Source of the DNA: Pseudomonadota bacterium
Lineage (GTDB): Bacteria > Desulfobacterota > Desulfovibrionia > Desulfovibrionales > Desulfovibrionaceae
Assembly (NCBI GenBank): GCA_023399375.1
Contig: JAEWPX010000110.1
Coordinates: forward strand, 76,127-140,126
Direction of reading: 5' to 3'
Length of the DNA: 64,000 nt
In this document: in pieces, positions 26,053-35,374 of the stretch
Layout of the letters: the number at the start of each line of letters is the position of its first letter
Position numbering within the stretch: the stretch's first letter is position 1
Notes under the pieces: generated by a model
The model's database searches: none
What the model was told of the DNA's origin: nothing
What the model saw: only the letters and a program-made list of their open reading frames with translations
Program-made: the position numbers and the translations under genes

Positions 26053-27809
26053 GGTATACTTTCAGCCTCTTCAGAGGCCGGACCGCATGCCTCCCCGCGC
26101 AGCATGCGCAGAAACGTCGCGGCGCAGGTCGGGCAAAACTGCCGTCCGGCTTCTTCTTCGATGATGGAAAGCGCCGCATGAAGCGGCATGCCCCGCCGGT
26201 AGGGACGATCCGTGGTCATGGCGTCGAAGGCGTCGGCAATGGCGATCATGCGCGCGCCAAGCGGGATGTCCTCGCCCATGATGGCCGTGGGATAGCCCCG
26301 GCCGTCCCAGCGCTCGTGATGGAGCAGGATCAGGGGCAGGATCGGGACCAGGGAGACGATGGGACGCAGGATCTCCGCGCCGATGACGGCGTGCTCCTGG
26401 ATCTTGGCGTATTCCTCGGGCGTGAGCCGGCCGGGTTTTAAAAGCACGGCGTCGCGCACGCCGATCTTGCCGATGTCGTGCAGGTTCGCTCCGATCTCGA
26501 TCTCGCGCAACGTCTTGTCGTCCAGGCCCATGGCCCGGCCCAGGCGCATGACCATGCGCGAGACGCGGGCCGTATGGCCCTTGGTGTATTCGTCGCGCGC
26601 CTCCAGGGCGGTGATGAGCGCGGACATGCTGGCCAGCACGTGCTCGTGCTCTTTTTTGACGTGGCGGTAGCTTTCGGCAAGGAGCTGCTCCACCACGAGC
26701 TGCATCTTCTCCACGTCGAAGGGCTTGACGAAATAACGCGACACACCCAGGCGCTCGCCGCGCAGGATGTCGCTCTGCCTGCCCCGGGAGCTCATGATCA
26801 CGACCAGGGTGTGGCGCAGTTCCGGCTCGTCGCGCAATTTCTCGCACAGGGCGTAGCCGTCCATCTCCGGCATCTCGATGTCCGTGACCACCACGTCGGG
26901 CTTGTGCTCACGGGCCAGCTCCAGGGCCTCGCGCCCGTTCTGGGCCGTGAGCACGAACAGGCCGCTTTTGATGAAGCTGTGGCGCAACAGCTCACGAATG
27001 AGCTTGGCGTCGTCGACGACGAGGATCTTGTTGTGGCGCTTGCGCTCGACGAGGTCCAGGTGCTCCGAAACCTTGGACGCCAGCATCTCGGGCGTGAAGG
27101 ACTTGAGCAGGTAATCGTCCGCGCCGCAGGAAAACGCCGTCTCCATGTCGAGCGGATCGTCGCTGCTCGACAGGATGACGACCGGGAGGTAGCGGCCGGG
27201 ATTTTCCTCCTTGAGCCGCCGGCACAGGTCCAGGCCCGAGAGCCCGGGCAGAAAAACGCTCGTGAGCACCAGCTCGAAATCCCTGCGGCCGCACAGGCCC
27301 AAGGCCTGCTCGGCGTTGTGCGCCGCGACCACGCGAAAGCCGGACGGCGACAGGGCCGCACGCACCACGTGCAGCAGGGTCCTGCCCGCGTCCACGAAGA
27401 GGATCTCCCGCGCGCCAGGCCGCTTGTCGCGGGACTGCGCCAGTTCCTTGAGTTCCTGCAACACCGCAGCCAAGTTGCGCCGGTTGACGGGATGGATGTC
27501 CCGGCCGTCCGGCACGGCGGCCATGCCCAGGACGTCGCCTTCCTCGAACGGCAGCAGATAGAGGATGGGAATGACCCGTCCCGCCTCCCGGCCCGCGGCG
27601 CGGATGCACGCGACAAGCTGCTCGCTATTAAGGCTCATGTAGGAATCCTGGAGCAGCACGGCGTCCGGCACGGGCTCACCGAGGGAAACATCCACCTGCC
27701 CTTCCTCCGGGAACGCGAAAGCGTACTCCACCCCGACCGTCAGGTAGACCTTGGACAGGAATGCCCGGTAGAAGACGATGTCGATGATATTGACGACGAA
27801 CATCAACAC
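26049..27809 (-). CDS. Multi-receiver response regulator with HD-GYP c-di-GMP phosphodiesterase domain
   Basis: 586 residues. About 1-130: a region unlike standard receivers. About 135-255: receiver-like, but the acceptor position reads VLTSVFLPG (Ser instead of Asp), so likely inactive. About 260-380: intact receiver (VVDDAKLIRE, VVVTDIEMPEMDG, YFVKPFD). About 395-570: HD-GYP domain with HDIGKIG (near 442) and HHERWDGRGYP (near 496), the motif set of active c-di-GMP hydrolases. Expected to lower c-di-GMP on a phosphorylation signal. Coupled to xth by a 4-nt overlap. Confidence 0.93.
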   Translation of the reverse strand: MLMFVVNIIDIVFYRAFLSKVYLTVGVEYAFAFPEEGQVDVSLGEPVPDAVLLQDSYMSLNSEQLVACIRAAGREAGRVIPILYLLPFEEGDVLGMAAVPDGRDIHPVNRRNLAAVLQELKELAQSRDKRPGAREILFVDAGRTLLHVVRAALSPSGFRVVAAHNAEQALGLCGRRDFELVLTSVFLPGLSGLDLCRRLKEENPGRYLPVVILSSSDDPLDMETAFSCGADDYLLKSFTPEMLASKVSEHLDLVERKRHNKILVVDDAKLIRELLRHSFIKSGLFVLTAQNGREALELAREHKPDVVVTDIEMPEMDGYALCEKLRDEPELRHTLVVIMSSRGRQSDILRGERLGVSRYFVKPFDVEKMQLVVEQLLAESYRHVKKEHEHVLASMSALITALEARDEYTKGHTARVSRMVMRLGRAMGLDDKTLREIEIGANLHDIGKIGVRDAVLLKPGRLTPEEYAKIQEHAVIGAEILRPIVSLVPILPLILLHHERWDGRGYPTAIMGEDIPLGARMIAIADAFDAMTTDRPYRRGMPLHAALSIIEEEAGRQFCPTCAATFLRMLRGEACGPASEEAESIP

Positions 27810-27842
27810 CTCCCGGACGCAGTCCCCGCGCCGCGCCCGGAC

Positions 27843-28514
27843 TTACGCAAACGACAGCAACGCGGCCGTAAGCGCCCCGCCCGTGAAGGACACCCGCGCG
27901 TAGCCTCCGCCGGAAAGCGCGCCGGGATTGATCACCGTGGTCGCGCCGAGGACCTCCACGGCCCTGGCCTCGTGGATATGCCCGGTCAGGCACACCGCCG
28001 GCTGGATCCGTTCGATGAAGGCGCGCACCGCCATGCTCCCCACATGCGTGCCGCCGCCGACCACGTCCGTGGCCGTTCCGTAGGGCGGCGTGTGGCAAAC
28101 CATGACGAGGTGCGGGCAATGGGCCACGGCGGCATGCGCGGCTTCGAGCCAGGCCGCGATGCGCTCCTCGCCGGCTTCGCTCGGCGTGCCGAACGGCGTC
28201 GGTGTGGAATAGCCGCAGCCGAAAAAGCCCACGCCCTGGGGCGTCACCCGGCCCGTGGCGTGGATGTTGATGCCCTCGCGCGTGAGGTAGGCGTCCACGT
28301 CGCTTTTATCCATATTGCCGATCTGCGCCATGATGACGGCGTTTTGCCGTCGCACGGCGTCGATAACGGCCTTGGCCGCGCCCGCGCCGCCCCTTACGGT
28401 CAGATCGCCGGTGATGACGACGCCCGCCGCCGCATCGAGGCCGGGCACGCGCGCCACAGCCGCCGCATCGTCGTGGATGTCGCCGATGGCGATCCAGTAC
28501 GGCCCCTCGCTCAT
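27843..28514 (-). CDS. Calcineurin-like metallophosphoesterase
   Basis: 223 residues from the ATG at 28514, with AAGGAGG upstream. Metal-binding motifs of the superfamily: AIGDIHDD (D-x-H), ITGDLT (G-D), MAQIGNMDK (GN-D type), CHTPPYGT and LTGHIHEAR (G-H-x-H), VINPGAL. Resembles the small Icc/YfcE-like group. Substrate unknown. Divergent from the 5-formyl-THF cyclo-ligase gene. Confidence 0.88.
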   Translation of the reverse strand: MSEGPYWIAIGDIHDDAAAVARVPGLDAAAGVVITGDLTVRGGAGAAKAVIDAVRRQNAVIMAQIGNMDKSDVDAYLTREGINIHATGRVTPQGVGFFGCGYSTPTPFGTPSEAGEERIAAWLEAAHAAVAHCPHLVMVCHTPPYGTATDVVGGGTHVGSMAVRAFIERIQPAVCLTGHIHEARAVEVLGATTVINPGALSGGGYARVSFTGGALTAALLSFA

Positions 28515-28595
28515 GCATCCTCCTTGGGTCGCGCCGCCGGGAAGAGGCTTCCCCATACGGTAATGCCCTGCTACCATGCGGCCATTGTGAATACA

Positions 28596-29198
28596 ATGCA
28601 ACCGGATGCCATCTCCGATACGGACAAGCCGGCGCTCAGACGGGCCATGCTCGCCCGGCGCACCGCCGTGTCACCGCAGGACGCGGCCCGGGCCAGCGCC
28701 GCCGTGGCCGCGCGCGTCTGGGAACTGCCGGCGGCGGCAGGGGCTAAGGAAATCCTCGCCTACCTGCCCGTCAAAAACGAGATCGACGCCTCGCTCGTCG
28801 CCCGGGAGGCGCTGACCCGGGGCATACGGCTCCTGTTGCCGCGTTGCCGAACGGACGCGCAAGGCATCCTGGACATCGGCTGCGTGACATGCCTCAGCGA
28901 CGTGATCGCGGGACGTTTCGGCATCCTGGAGCCGCGCGAGGACGCCTGCTGCAGCGCGGACGCCTTCGCCCCGGACCTGATCCTCGTGCCCGCCGTGGCC
29001 TTCGACGCGGCGGGAAACCGGCTGGGCTTCGGCGGCGGCTACTATGACAGGCTGCTTGCGCGTCCCATGGCCGCCGGCGCGTTCACGGCCGGCCTGGCCT
29101 ACGCCTTCCAAGTGCTGCCACGTCTGCCGGCCCAGGCATGGGACATTCCGGTCGATGCGGTCGTCACCGAACACCAAACCCTTTTTACCCACCCATGA
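28596..29198 (+). CDS. 5-formyltetrahydrofolate cyclo-ligase
   Basis: About 200 residues. Converts 5-formyl-THF to 5,10-methenyl-THF with ATP. Family marks: early LRRAMLARRTAVSP, AYLPVKNEIDASLVA (substrate site), RFGILEPRE, DLILVPAVAFDAAGNRLGFGGGYYDRLL (ATP-binding). The start is uncertain: ATG 28596 (MQPDAI), GTG 28587 and ATG 28563 are all in frame and none has a clear Shine-Dalgarno. The stop overlaps the next ATG (ATGA). Confidence 0.88.
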   Translation: MQPDAISDTDKPALRRAMLARRTAVSPQDAARASAAVAARVWELPAAAGAKEILAYLPVKNEIDASLVAREALTRGIRLLLPRCRTDAQGILDIGCVTCLSDVIAGRFGILEPREDACCSADAFAPDLILVPAVAFDAAGNRLGFGGGYYDRLLARPMAAGAFTAGLAYAFQVLPRLPAQAWDIPVDAVVTEHQTLFTHP

Positions 29199-29905
29199 AC
29201 TACATTCCTTTCGCTTTTCCGGGGCTGCCGCGCATCGGTTGCGCCTTCGGCTGCGGCCCGGACACCATGGCCTTCACCGGCGCGGCCGAGCCCGCCGCCG
29301 TCATCGCCACGCGGCGCGCCCTGCGGGACGACTTGGGCTTTGCGGCCTGGCATTCGCTGAAGCAGGTGCACGGCGTGCACATGATCTTCGAGCCGGAATT
29401 CGATACGCTCAAGCGCCCGAGCGTCGAGGCCGGCGACGGCATGGCCGAAAGCCGGCCCGGCCATGCGCTGGCCATCAAGACGGCCGACTGCCAGCCGATC
29501 CTCATCGCCCACGAATCCGGGGAATGCATCGCCGCCCTGCACGTGGGTTGGCGCGGCAATGTGGCGGATTTCTGCGCCCGGGGGGTGCGTTCGTTTTGCG
29601 TGCGCTACGGCTTCGACCCACGCGAGCTTCTGGCCGTGCGCGGACCGAGCCTCGGGCCGGGAGAGGCGGAATTCACCGCGTTCGAGACGGAGTTCGGCGA
29701 GGCGTTCCGGCCGTATTTCGACTACCGGACCCGCCGCATGGACCTGTGGCGGCTCACGCGCGACCAGCTCGTCGCAGCCGGCCTCGATCGCGACCGCATC
29801 TTCAGCCTGGACCTGTGCACCAAAAGCCTGCCGCTATTTTTCTCCTACCGCCGCGACAGGACCACCGGCCGCCAGGCGAGCCTCATCTGGATCAAGGAAG
29901 GCTAG
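29195..29905 (+). CDS. YfiH/LACC1-type polyphenol oxidase family (purine nucleoside phosphorylase-like)
   Basis: 236 residues from the ATG at 29195 in a 4-nt ATGA overlap with the preceding gene. Family marks: SLKQVHGVH (His), IKTADCQPILI (Cys) and ALHVGWRGNV (His), the conserved Cu/Zn-site residues of DUF152 proteins. Members were named laccases but several act on purine nucleosides. Co-translated with the folate enzyme, hinting at nucleotide or one-carbon metabolism. Confidence 0.9.
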   Translation: MNYIPFAFPGLPRIGCAFGCGPDTMAFTGAAEPAAVIATRRALRDDLGFAAWHSLKQVHGVHMIFEPEFDTLKRPSVEAGDGMAESRPGHALAIKTADCQPILIAHESGECIAALHVGWRGNVADFCARGVRSFCVRYGFDPRELLAVRGPSLGPGEAEFTAFETEFGEAFRPYFDYRTRRMDLWRLTRDQLVAAGLDRDRIFSLDLCTKSLPLFFSYRRDRTTGRQASLIWIKEG

Positions 29906-29911
29906 CCGTCC

Positions 29912-31252
29912 CTAGAACTGAAATGCGCCGGACGTGAACATGTCCAGGCAGGCGTCCACCACGTCGGCGTCGTAGCGCATTCCGCGACCGAGGCGCAGTT
30001 CGTCCAGCATCGCGGCCAGGGGGAAGGCCGCCCGGTAGGGGCGGTGCGAGGTCATGGCCTCGGCCACGTCGGCCACGGCCAGGATGCGCGAGCCTTGCAG
30101 CAGCGCCTCGCCGGAAAGGCCGCCCGGGTAGCCCGAACCGTCCATGCGCTCGTGGTGCTCGATCACCATGCGGGCCACGGGCCAGGGGAAGGGAATGTCC
30201 TTGAGGATCTCGTAGCCGACGCGGCTGTGGTCGCGCACGATGCCGATTTCGATAGGGGTGAGGCTCTGCGGCTTGGCGAGGATTTCCGAGGGCACGTGGA
30301 TCTTGCCGATGTCATGGACGAGCCCGGCCACACGGATGCCTTCGCAGGCGTCGGCCTCGCACCCGAGCCGCGCGGCCAGGGCGGACGCCAGGCGGGAGAC
30401 ACGTTCCTGATGGCCGGCGGTAAACGGGTCGCGCGTCTCCGAGGTCACGGTCAGGGCGTTGACCGTCTCCTCGAGGGTGCGCCGCAGGCCGACGACGGAT
30501 TCGCGCAGGGCCTGCTCCACCTCGCGCCGCCGGCTGATGTCGCGAAAAACGACCACCGACCCGAGACGCTGCCCCCTGCCGTCGAGAATGTCCGAAAAAC
30601 GCTGTTCGACAGGGACGCAGGCGCCGTCGGCGCGGCGCAGCAGCAGGCTGTCGCCGTCGTCCGACTCCGCGTCTTCGCCGGCGCGGGTCTGGTAGACCTC
30701 CGCAAGCGTCCGGCCGAGCACCTCGTCTCCGGGCCGGGCGAGGAGCTTTTCGGCCATGGGGTTGACGAAGCGGACCAAGCCGTCTGGGCCCGTGGTCACG
30801 ACGGCCTCGCCGAGATGCGCGAGCGTCATGGCCATCCAGCGTTCGTTTTCGGCCAGCCGGCGCTCCATGTGCGACTTGTACAAGGCGATTTCCAGGGCCG
30901 TGCCGAGTTCGCGGTCTTCGAACGGCTTGATGACGTAGCCGTGCGGCACGGTCTCGCCGGCCCGGCGCAGGGTTTCCGGATCGGTATGGGCGGAAAGAAA
31001 GACCACGGGCACACCAAAGCGCTCGCGGATACGCGCGGCGGCGGCGATGCCGTCCATGGGCCCGGCCAGCATGATGTCCATGAGCGCCAGGTCCGGCGCG
31101 ACCTCGCCGGCCAACCGCACGGCCTCCTCGCCCGTGTCCGCCACGCCCGCGAGTGCGTAGCCCAGCCGTTCGAGGCGGCGGCGGAGGTCCAGGACGACGA
31201 TGGCCTCGTCCTCGACGACCAGCACCCGGGGGCGGGGCTGCGCCTCAGCCAT
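29912..31252 (-). CDS. Response regulator with PAS and HD-GYP domains
   Basis: 446 residues from the ATG at 31252 (GGGAGGAC about 8 nt upstream). Order: receiver (VLVVEDEAIVVLDL ... LALMDIMLAGPMDG ... YVIKPFED, about 8-125), PAS (about 140-255, ending SVVVFRDISRRREVE), short coiled coil, HD-GYP (about 270-446) with HDIGKIHVP near 311 and HHERMDGSGYPGG near 364. Predicted c-di-GMP phosphodiesterase. No partner kinase is adjacent. It is 8 nt inside the upstream epimerase gene, so it is co-transcribed with it. Confidence 0.93.
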   Translation of the reverse strand: MAEAQPRPRVLVVEDEAIVVLDLRRRLERLGYALAGVADTGEEAVRLAGEVAPDLALMDIMLAGPMDGIAAAARIRERFGVPVVFLSAHTDPETLRRAGETVPHGYVIKPFEDRELGTALEIALYKSHMERRLAENERWMAMTLAHLGEAVVTTGPDGLVRFVNPMAEKLLARPGDEVLGRTLAEVYQTRAGEDAESDDGDSLLLRRADGACVPVEQRFSDILDGRGQRLGSVVVFRDISRRREVEQALRESVVGLRRTLEETVNALTVTSETRDPFTAGHQERVSRLASALAARLGCEADACEGIRVAGLVHDIGKIHVPSEILAKPQSLTPIEIGIVRDHSRVGYEILKDIPFPWPVARMVIEHHERMDGSGYPGGLSGEALLQGSRILAVADVAEAMTSHRPYRAAFPLAAMLDELRLGRGMRYDADVVDACLDMFTSGAFQF

Positions 31253-32174
31253 GGAACCGTCCTCCCGCGCCCAGAATATCCGCCAGGGCCGCACCGATGT
31301 CCGGGAAACGGAAAACGAAGCCGAGTCGGGCGAGCTTCGCGGGCACGGCGCGCACGCCGTTTATAAAAAGTTCCTGGGCCATTTCGCCAAGGGCCAGACG
31401 CAGGAGCAACGCCGGCGCGCGCAGTGCTGCCGGCCGGCCAAGGGCCCGGCCGAGAGCTTGGGCAAGGTCGTCCTGGGTGAGCGCGCCCGGCGCGGCCAGG
31501 TTGAAAGGACCGCTCGCTTGCGGATGCTCCATGAGCAGGCGGATGGCCGCCACCTCGTCGGCAAGGTGAATCCAGGGGAAATACTGCGTGCCCGGGCCGA
31601 GCGGCCCGCCAAGGAAGAAACGGTACGGCGCAAGCATGCGGGGCAGCGCGCCGCCGCCCGCGCCAAGGACCACGGCCGTGCGCGCCACGGCCCGGCGCAG
31701 GCCCAAGGCTTCGGCCCCAGCGGTGGACGCCTCCCAGTCCCGGGCGAGCGCGGCCAGGAATCCCGCGCCCGCGGGCGCGGTCTCGTCCACCGGAGATTCG
31801 CCCCGGTCGCCGTAAAAGCCCGTGGCCGAGCCCTGGATGAGCACCCGAGGCGGGTCGGCGGCGCGCCGCAGGGCGTCCATGACGGCCGCGCCGGCGTCCA
31901 GGCGGCTTTGGCGCAACCGCGCCTTGCGGGCCGCGGTCCAGTAGCCCGAGGCGATGTTCTCCCCGACCAGGTTGACCAGGACGGTTGCGCCGTCGAGATG
32001 ATGCAGCCAGCCTTCGCCGGTCGCGCCGTCAAAGGGGGCATAGGTCACGCCGGGTGCGGGAGGTTTTCCGGAAGGCGTGCGCGAAAGCACCACGACGTCA
32101 TGGCCGTCGCCTGTCAGGGAACGGACCAGGGTGCGTCCGATAAATCCCGTTCCGCCGGCGATGACCGCTTTCAT
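31245..32174 (-). CDS. TIGR01777 family NAD(P)-dependent epimerase-like protein
   Basis: 309 residues. Extended SDR fold: N-terminal GGTGFIGRTLVRSL dinucleotide-binding loop, VNLVGENIASG (typical TIGR01777 N-x-x-G-E-N-I), then ...SRLDAGAAVMDAL, SATGFYGDRGESPVDE, and the C-terminal DUF1731 region FPDIGAALADIL. Biochemical role in this family is largely unknown; E. coli YfcH is a relative. Overlaps the PAS/HD-GYP gene by 8 nt. Confidence 0.9.
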   Translation of the reverse strand: MKAVIAGGTGFIGRTLVRSLTGDGHDVVVLSRTPSGKPPAPGVTYAPFDGATGEGWLHHLDGATVLVNLVGENIASGYWTAARKARLRQSRLDAGAAVMDALRRAADPPRVLIQGSATGFYGDRGESPVDETAPAGAGFLAALARDWEASTAGAEALGLRRAVARTAVVLGAGGGALPRMLAPYRFFLGGPLGPGTQYFPWIHLADEVAAIRLLMEHPQASGPFNLAAPGALTQDDLAQALGRALGRPAALRAPALLLRLALGEMAQELFINGVRAVPAKLARLGFVFRFPDIGAALADILGAGGRFHG

Positions 32175-32252
32175 GGCCGCCTCCTTGCCAAATTCCGTTG
32201 AAATATTGGGACTCTTATACGTAAAGTGGCGGCAAAGGCAACGGGCGGGTAC

Positions 32253-32828
32253 TTAGTAGGTAAAATCGAGCTGGTAGGAAACGGGCGTGGCCGCGTCGAA
32301 CGGCCAGAAAAAAAGACCTTTCTTGAGCCAGGGTGAAACGTCCGGCCGCGTGAGGGCAAGCTCCAGGGTCAGCGAATAGTTCTGCCCCCGCTCCAGGCGA
32401 TCCCAGGAGCCGAGGTCGATGAGAATCTCGCCCCAGGCTTTGCGAAAAAGCGCGTGCAGCTCCTTGTCGGCCACGGCCCCCTGGCCGGGAACGTCGATGG
32501 CGTATTCGCCGCCCTTGAGCCGCCGCAGCCGGCTTTCCCAGCGCGCGCGAGAGACTTCGTGGTTCCAGACGTAATCACGTTTGAGGAAAAGCCTGGCCTT
32601 GCAGACGAGGGCCAGCTGCTCGCCGGCCAGAAGCGCTTGGCGGATGGGCTCGATGCCCGTGGGCTCGACCCCGAAGCGCACCCAGATCTTGCCCTCGAAA
32701 TTGTTGAGCACGAGGTTGTTGAGCAAGAGCTCCTGGGCATGACATGGCCTCGCGGCCAAAAAAAGGACGGTCGCGGCGAAAGCCAGCGCCCAAAGGCTGC
32801 GGCGCCTGAAAGCAAGAGGGAAAAGCAT
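32253..32828 (-). CDS. DUF4390 domain exported protein
   Basis: 191 residues from the ATG at 32828, with CAGGAG at good spacing; a longer frame to 32858 is less likely. Signal peptide (LWALAFAATVLFLAARPCHA). The rest is beta-rich with YVWNHEVSRARWESRLRRL and LERGQNYSLTLELALTRPDVSPWLKKGLFFWPFD, typical of the DUF4390 group that often sits beside an ntrY-like kinase gene; no such kinase is adjacent here. Function unknown. Divergent from rlmH. Confidence 0.82.
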   Translation of the reverse strand: MLFPLAFRRRSLWALAFAATVLFLAARPCHAQELLLNNLVLNNFEGKIWVRFGVEPTGIEPIRQALLAGEQLALVCKARLFLKRDYVWNHEVSRARWESRLRRLKGGEYAIDVPGQGAVADKELHALFRKAWGEILIDLGSWDRLERGQNYSLTLELALTRPDVSPWLKKGLFFWPFDAATPVSYQLDFTY

Positions 32829-32954
32829 GCCGCTCCTGTCGTTTGCAAAACCGATCATGCGGTATTGGGCCTAATCCAAGCCGCCCGCTTTGACAACCGC
32901 AAGGCCCCTCGGCTAACACCCGGCACGGCGCTTCCGCCGCCGGACGCATTGCTT

Positions 32955-33419
32955 ATGAAACCCATCCGCCTCTATGTCATCGGCGCCGCCAAGACGCCTT
33001 TTTTTAAGGACGCCGCCGCGCATTACCTGACGGCGCTGCGCCGCCACCTGCCGGCCGAGGAGATCGTGGTGCGCGACGGCAAGGCTGCCGACGCCGCCCG
33101 GCGCAAGGACGAGGAAGGCAAGGCGCTGCTCGCCCGGCTCTCGCCGCGCGAGACCGTCATCGTCCTCGACGAGCACGGCCGGGGGCTCACGTCGCGGGAA
33201 CTCGCGGCCAAGGTGTCCGCGTGCATCGAAGACCCCGGGCGTGTCCCCTGCTTCGTCATCGGCGGCGCGTACGGCCTTTCCCAGGCGGTGCTTACTCGCG
33301 CGGACCTGACCCTGTCCCTCGGCCCGGGCACCCTGCCCCACGAACTGGCGCGGGTGGTGCTCTACGAACAGCTCTACCGCGCGGCGGCCATTCTTGCCGG
33401 CGCGCCCTATCACCACTAA
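32955..33419 (+). CDS. rlmH: 23S rRNA (pseudouridine1915-N3)-methyltransferase RlmH
   Basis: 154 residues from the ATG at 32955. SPOUT enzyme that methylates pseudouridine 1915 in helix 69. Marks: LYVIGAAKTPFF start, VIVLDEHGRGLTSRE, CFVIGGAYGLSQAVL (SAM knot) and LSLGPGTLPHELARVVLYEQLYRA, the C-terminal family signature. Ends IAGAPYHH-like (LAGAPYHH), as in E. coli. Precedes a small ORF by 22 nt. Confidence 0.94.
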   Translation: MKPIRLYVIGAAKTPFFKDAAAHYLTALRRHLPAEEIVVRDGKAADAARRKDEEGKALLARLSPRETVIVLDEHGRGLTSRELAAKVSACIEDPGRVPCFVIGGAYGLSQAVLTRADLTLSLGPGTLPHELARVVLYEQLYRAAAILAGAPYHH

Positions 33420-33441
33420 ATTCCTGCAAAAGGCGGTCCGT

Positions 33442-33666
33442 ATGCCCCTGCTCGACGCCGCGTATCTTGCGAAGCTGCGCGCCTATTTCGAATCCGGCGA
33501 CCTCGCCTTCGACTTCGAAAACGCCTCCGAGGAAGCCAAGGGAGACATCCTGGACTTCCTGGAATCCCTGATGGACCTGGCCGAGCTGGCCGACGCCACG
33601 GCCACGCGGCTCATTTTCAAGGATTCCTACATGGAAGCCGTGATGGGCGAAAAAAGCGACAAATAG
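33442..33666 (+). CDS. Small acidic conserved hypothetical protein
   Basis: 74 residues from the ATG at 33442. Composition is helical and acidic (FDFENASEEAKGDILDFLESLMDLAELAD), no Cys, no signal peptide. It probably shares the rlmH transcript. Its 3' end overlaps the convergent rsmG by 40 nt, unusual for two real genes; both reading frames look protein-like, so I keep both. No family name known to me. Confidence 0.65.
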   Translation: MPLLDAAYLAKLRAYFESGDLAFDFENASEEAKGDILDFLESLMDLAELADATATRLIFKDSYMEAVMGEKSDK

Positions 33667-34328
33667 CGCGTCTTCCCCCCGCATATGTAGGAGGACGCGG
33701 CGCTTAAGGCGAATCCCGCCGCATCGCCTTGTGCGCAGGCCTCGCCCGTCATGGTCAGCACCGCCATGGGCGGCGGCGCGAGTTCACGGCATATGGCCAG
33801 GAACTGCCGCCACGGGGCGAAGGCGCGGCTTAAGCACAGCACGAACGCGCCCCGCTCCCGGACGAGGATGTCCGGCACCGTGCGCCGTACGTCGCCCTCG
33901 GCCACGTGCATGCCGGATAGCCCCAGCCGCGCCACGGCCTCGGCGAGAAACACGCAGCGCTTTTGCCGCGCTTCCAGCAGGTAATACGGCCCCCGGTCGA
34001 AAAACGCCCGCAGCGGCACGCCGGGCAGCCCCGCCCCGGCCCCGAAGTCCAGGCAGACCACGGGCTCGCCCATGGGCGGCAATACGGACGCTCCCGGCCC
34101 TTCGGCCAGGAAATCCGCCAGATGCCAGGAATCGGCGACCAGCGTCTCAAGAACGCCCTGCCACCGCGTCGGCCCGACCAGATTGACCTTGGAGCGAAAC
34201 CGCTCCACAAGCTCCAGATAACCGGCCAAAAGCGCGGCCTGGGACGGGGCGAGCCGCCGCCCGAGGGACAACGCTTCCCGGGAAACCGCGTCGGCGTCGG
34301 GCGCGGGCGCATGTAAGGCCATGGCCAT
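33627..34328 (-). CDS. rsmG: 16S rRNA (guanine527-N7)-methyltransferase RsmG
   Basis: 233 residues. Methylates G527 of 16S rRNA. Typical segments: [13 protein letters not shown] (N-terminal), [28 protein letters not shown] (motif I), [21 protein letters not shown] (motif II) and [15 protein letters not shown]. Here it stands alone rather than with mnmG or parA. Divergent from fabD; its 3' end overlaps the small ORF. Confidence 0.92.
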   Translation of the reverse strand: MAMALHAPAPDADAVSREALSLGRRLAPSQAALLAGYLELVERFRSKVNLVGPTRWQGVLETLVADSWHLADFLAEGPGASVLPPMGEPVVCLDFGAGAGLPGVPLRAFFDRGPYYLLEARQKRCVFLAEAVARLGLSGMHVAEGDVRRTVPDILVRERGAFVLCLSRAFAPWRQFLAICRELAPPPMAVLTMTGEACAQGDAAGFALSAASSYICGGKTRYLSLFSPITASM

Positions 34329-34418
34329 TTTCCTCCATCAAATTGACCGTTGCACATTTCGGCCCGTTGCTCTACCAATCGCGGCCGAAAAGATATGCAA
34401 AGCTAAGGAGAGGCGAAC

Positions 34419-35369
34419 GTGAGCGCAACCCCCAAACACTTGGCCGTGCTCTTTCCGGGCCAGGGTTCCCAGGAACGCGGCATGGGCCGGGCCCTGGCCG
34501 AAGTCTCGAGCGAGGCGGCCGAACTCTGGACCATGGCCGAAAAGGCCTCGGGGCTCCCGCTTCGGGAGATCTATTGGGAGGGCGACGAGGCGGCCATGGC
34601 CGACACCCGCGCCCTGCAACCGGCCATGACCGCCGCCACCCTGGGTCTGTGGTTCTTCCTGCGCCAAAAGCTCGTCGGCGTCGTCGGCTTCGCCGGCCAC
34701 AGCCTCGGCGAATACGCCGCCCTGGCCGCGTCCGGCATGCTCGATGTCGAAGCGGCCCTTGCGTTGACGAGCCTTCGCGGCCGGCTCATGGCCGAGGCCG
34801 CCGGCGGCGAAGGGGCCATGGCCGCCGTACTCAAACTTTCCCTGGACGCCATCGAGGACGTCGTGCGCGAGGCGGGCGAAGCCGCCGGCCGGCTGCTCGT
34901 GGTCGCCAATTACAATTCCCCGGGCCAGTTCGTGCTTTCCGGCGACAAGGCGGCCATCGAAGCCGCCGCGGCCCTGGCCAAGGAGCGCAAGGGCCGGGCC
35001 GTGCCATTGGCCGTCAGCGGCGCGTTCCACAGCCCGCTCATGGCCGCGCCCGCGGCGGAACTGGAAAAGGCCCTGCGCAAGGCGGGTCTGCGCAGCCCTG
35101 CCGCGGCCCCGGTATATTTCAATGTCACCGGCGCGGCCGAGCCCGACGCCGACAAGGCGCTTTCCCTCATGTGCCGTCAGATGACCTCGCAGGTGCGCTG
35201 GATCGACACCATGGCCAACCTGCACGCCGCTGGCGCGCGGACCTTCGTCGAACTCGGCCCCAAGGGCGTGCTGGCCAAGCTCGCCACGGCCAACCTCAAG
35301 GGCGTGTGCGACGACTGCACGGCCGCAAACATCGCCGACCCGGCCGGCGCGGCCGTCCTGGAGGCGTAA
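34419..35369 (+). CDS. fabD: Malonyl-CoA:ACP transacylase FabD
   Basis: 316 residues from the GTG at 34419, with AAGGAGAGG upstream. Loads malonate on ACP for fatty-acid synthesis. [14 protein letters not shown] start, nucleophile in [12 protein letters not shown] (Ser95), the partner His in SGAFHSPLM, and the VELGPKGVL end are all present. Upstream of argS by 5 nt, so co-transcribed. Confidence 0.95.
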   Translation: MSATPKHLAVLFPGQGSQERGMGRALAEVSSEAAELWTMAEKASGLPLREIYWEGDEAAMADTRALQPAMTAATLGLWFFLRQKLVGVVGFAGHSLGEYAALAASGMLDVEAALALTSLRGRLMAEAAGGEGAMAAVLKLSLDAIEDVVREAGEAAGRLLVVANYNSPGQFVLSGDKAAIEAAAALAKERKGRAVPLAVSGAFHSPLMAAPAAELEKALRKAGLRSPAAAPVYFNVTGAAEPDADKALSLMCRQMTSQVRWIDTMANLHAAGARTFVELGPKGVLAKLATANLKGVCDDCTAANIADPAGAAVLEA

Positions 35370-35374
35370 AGGGC

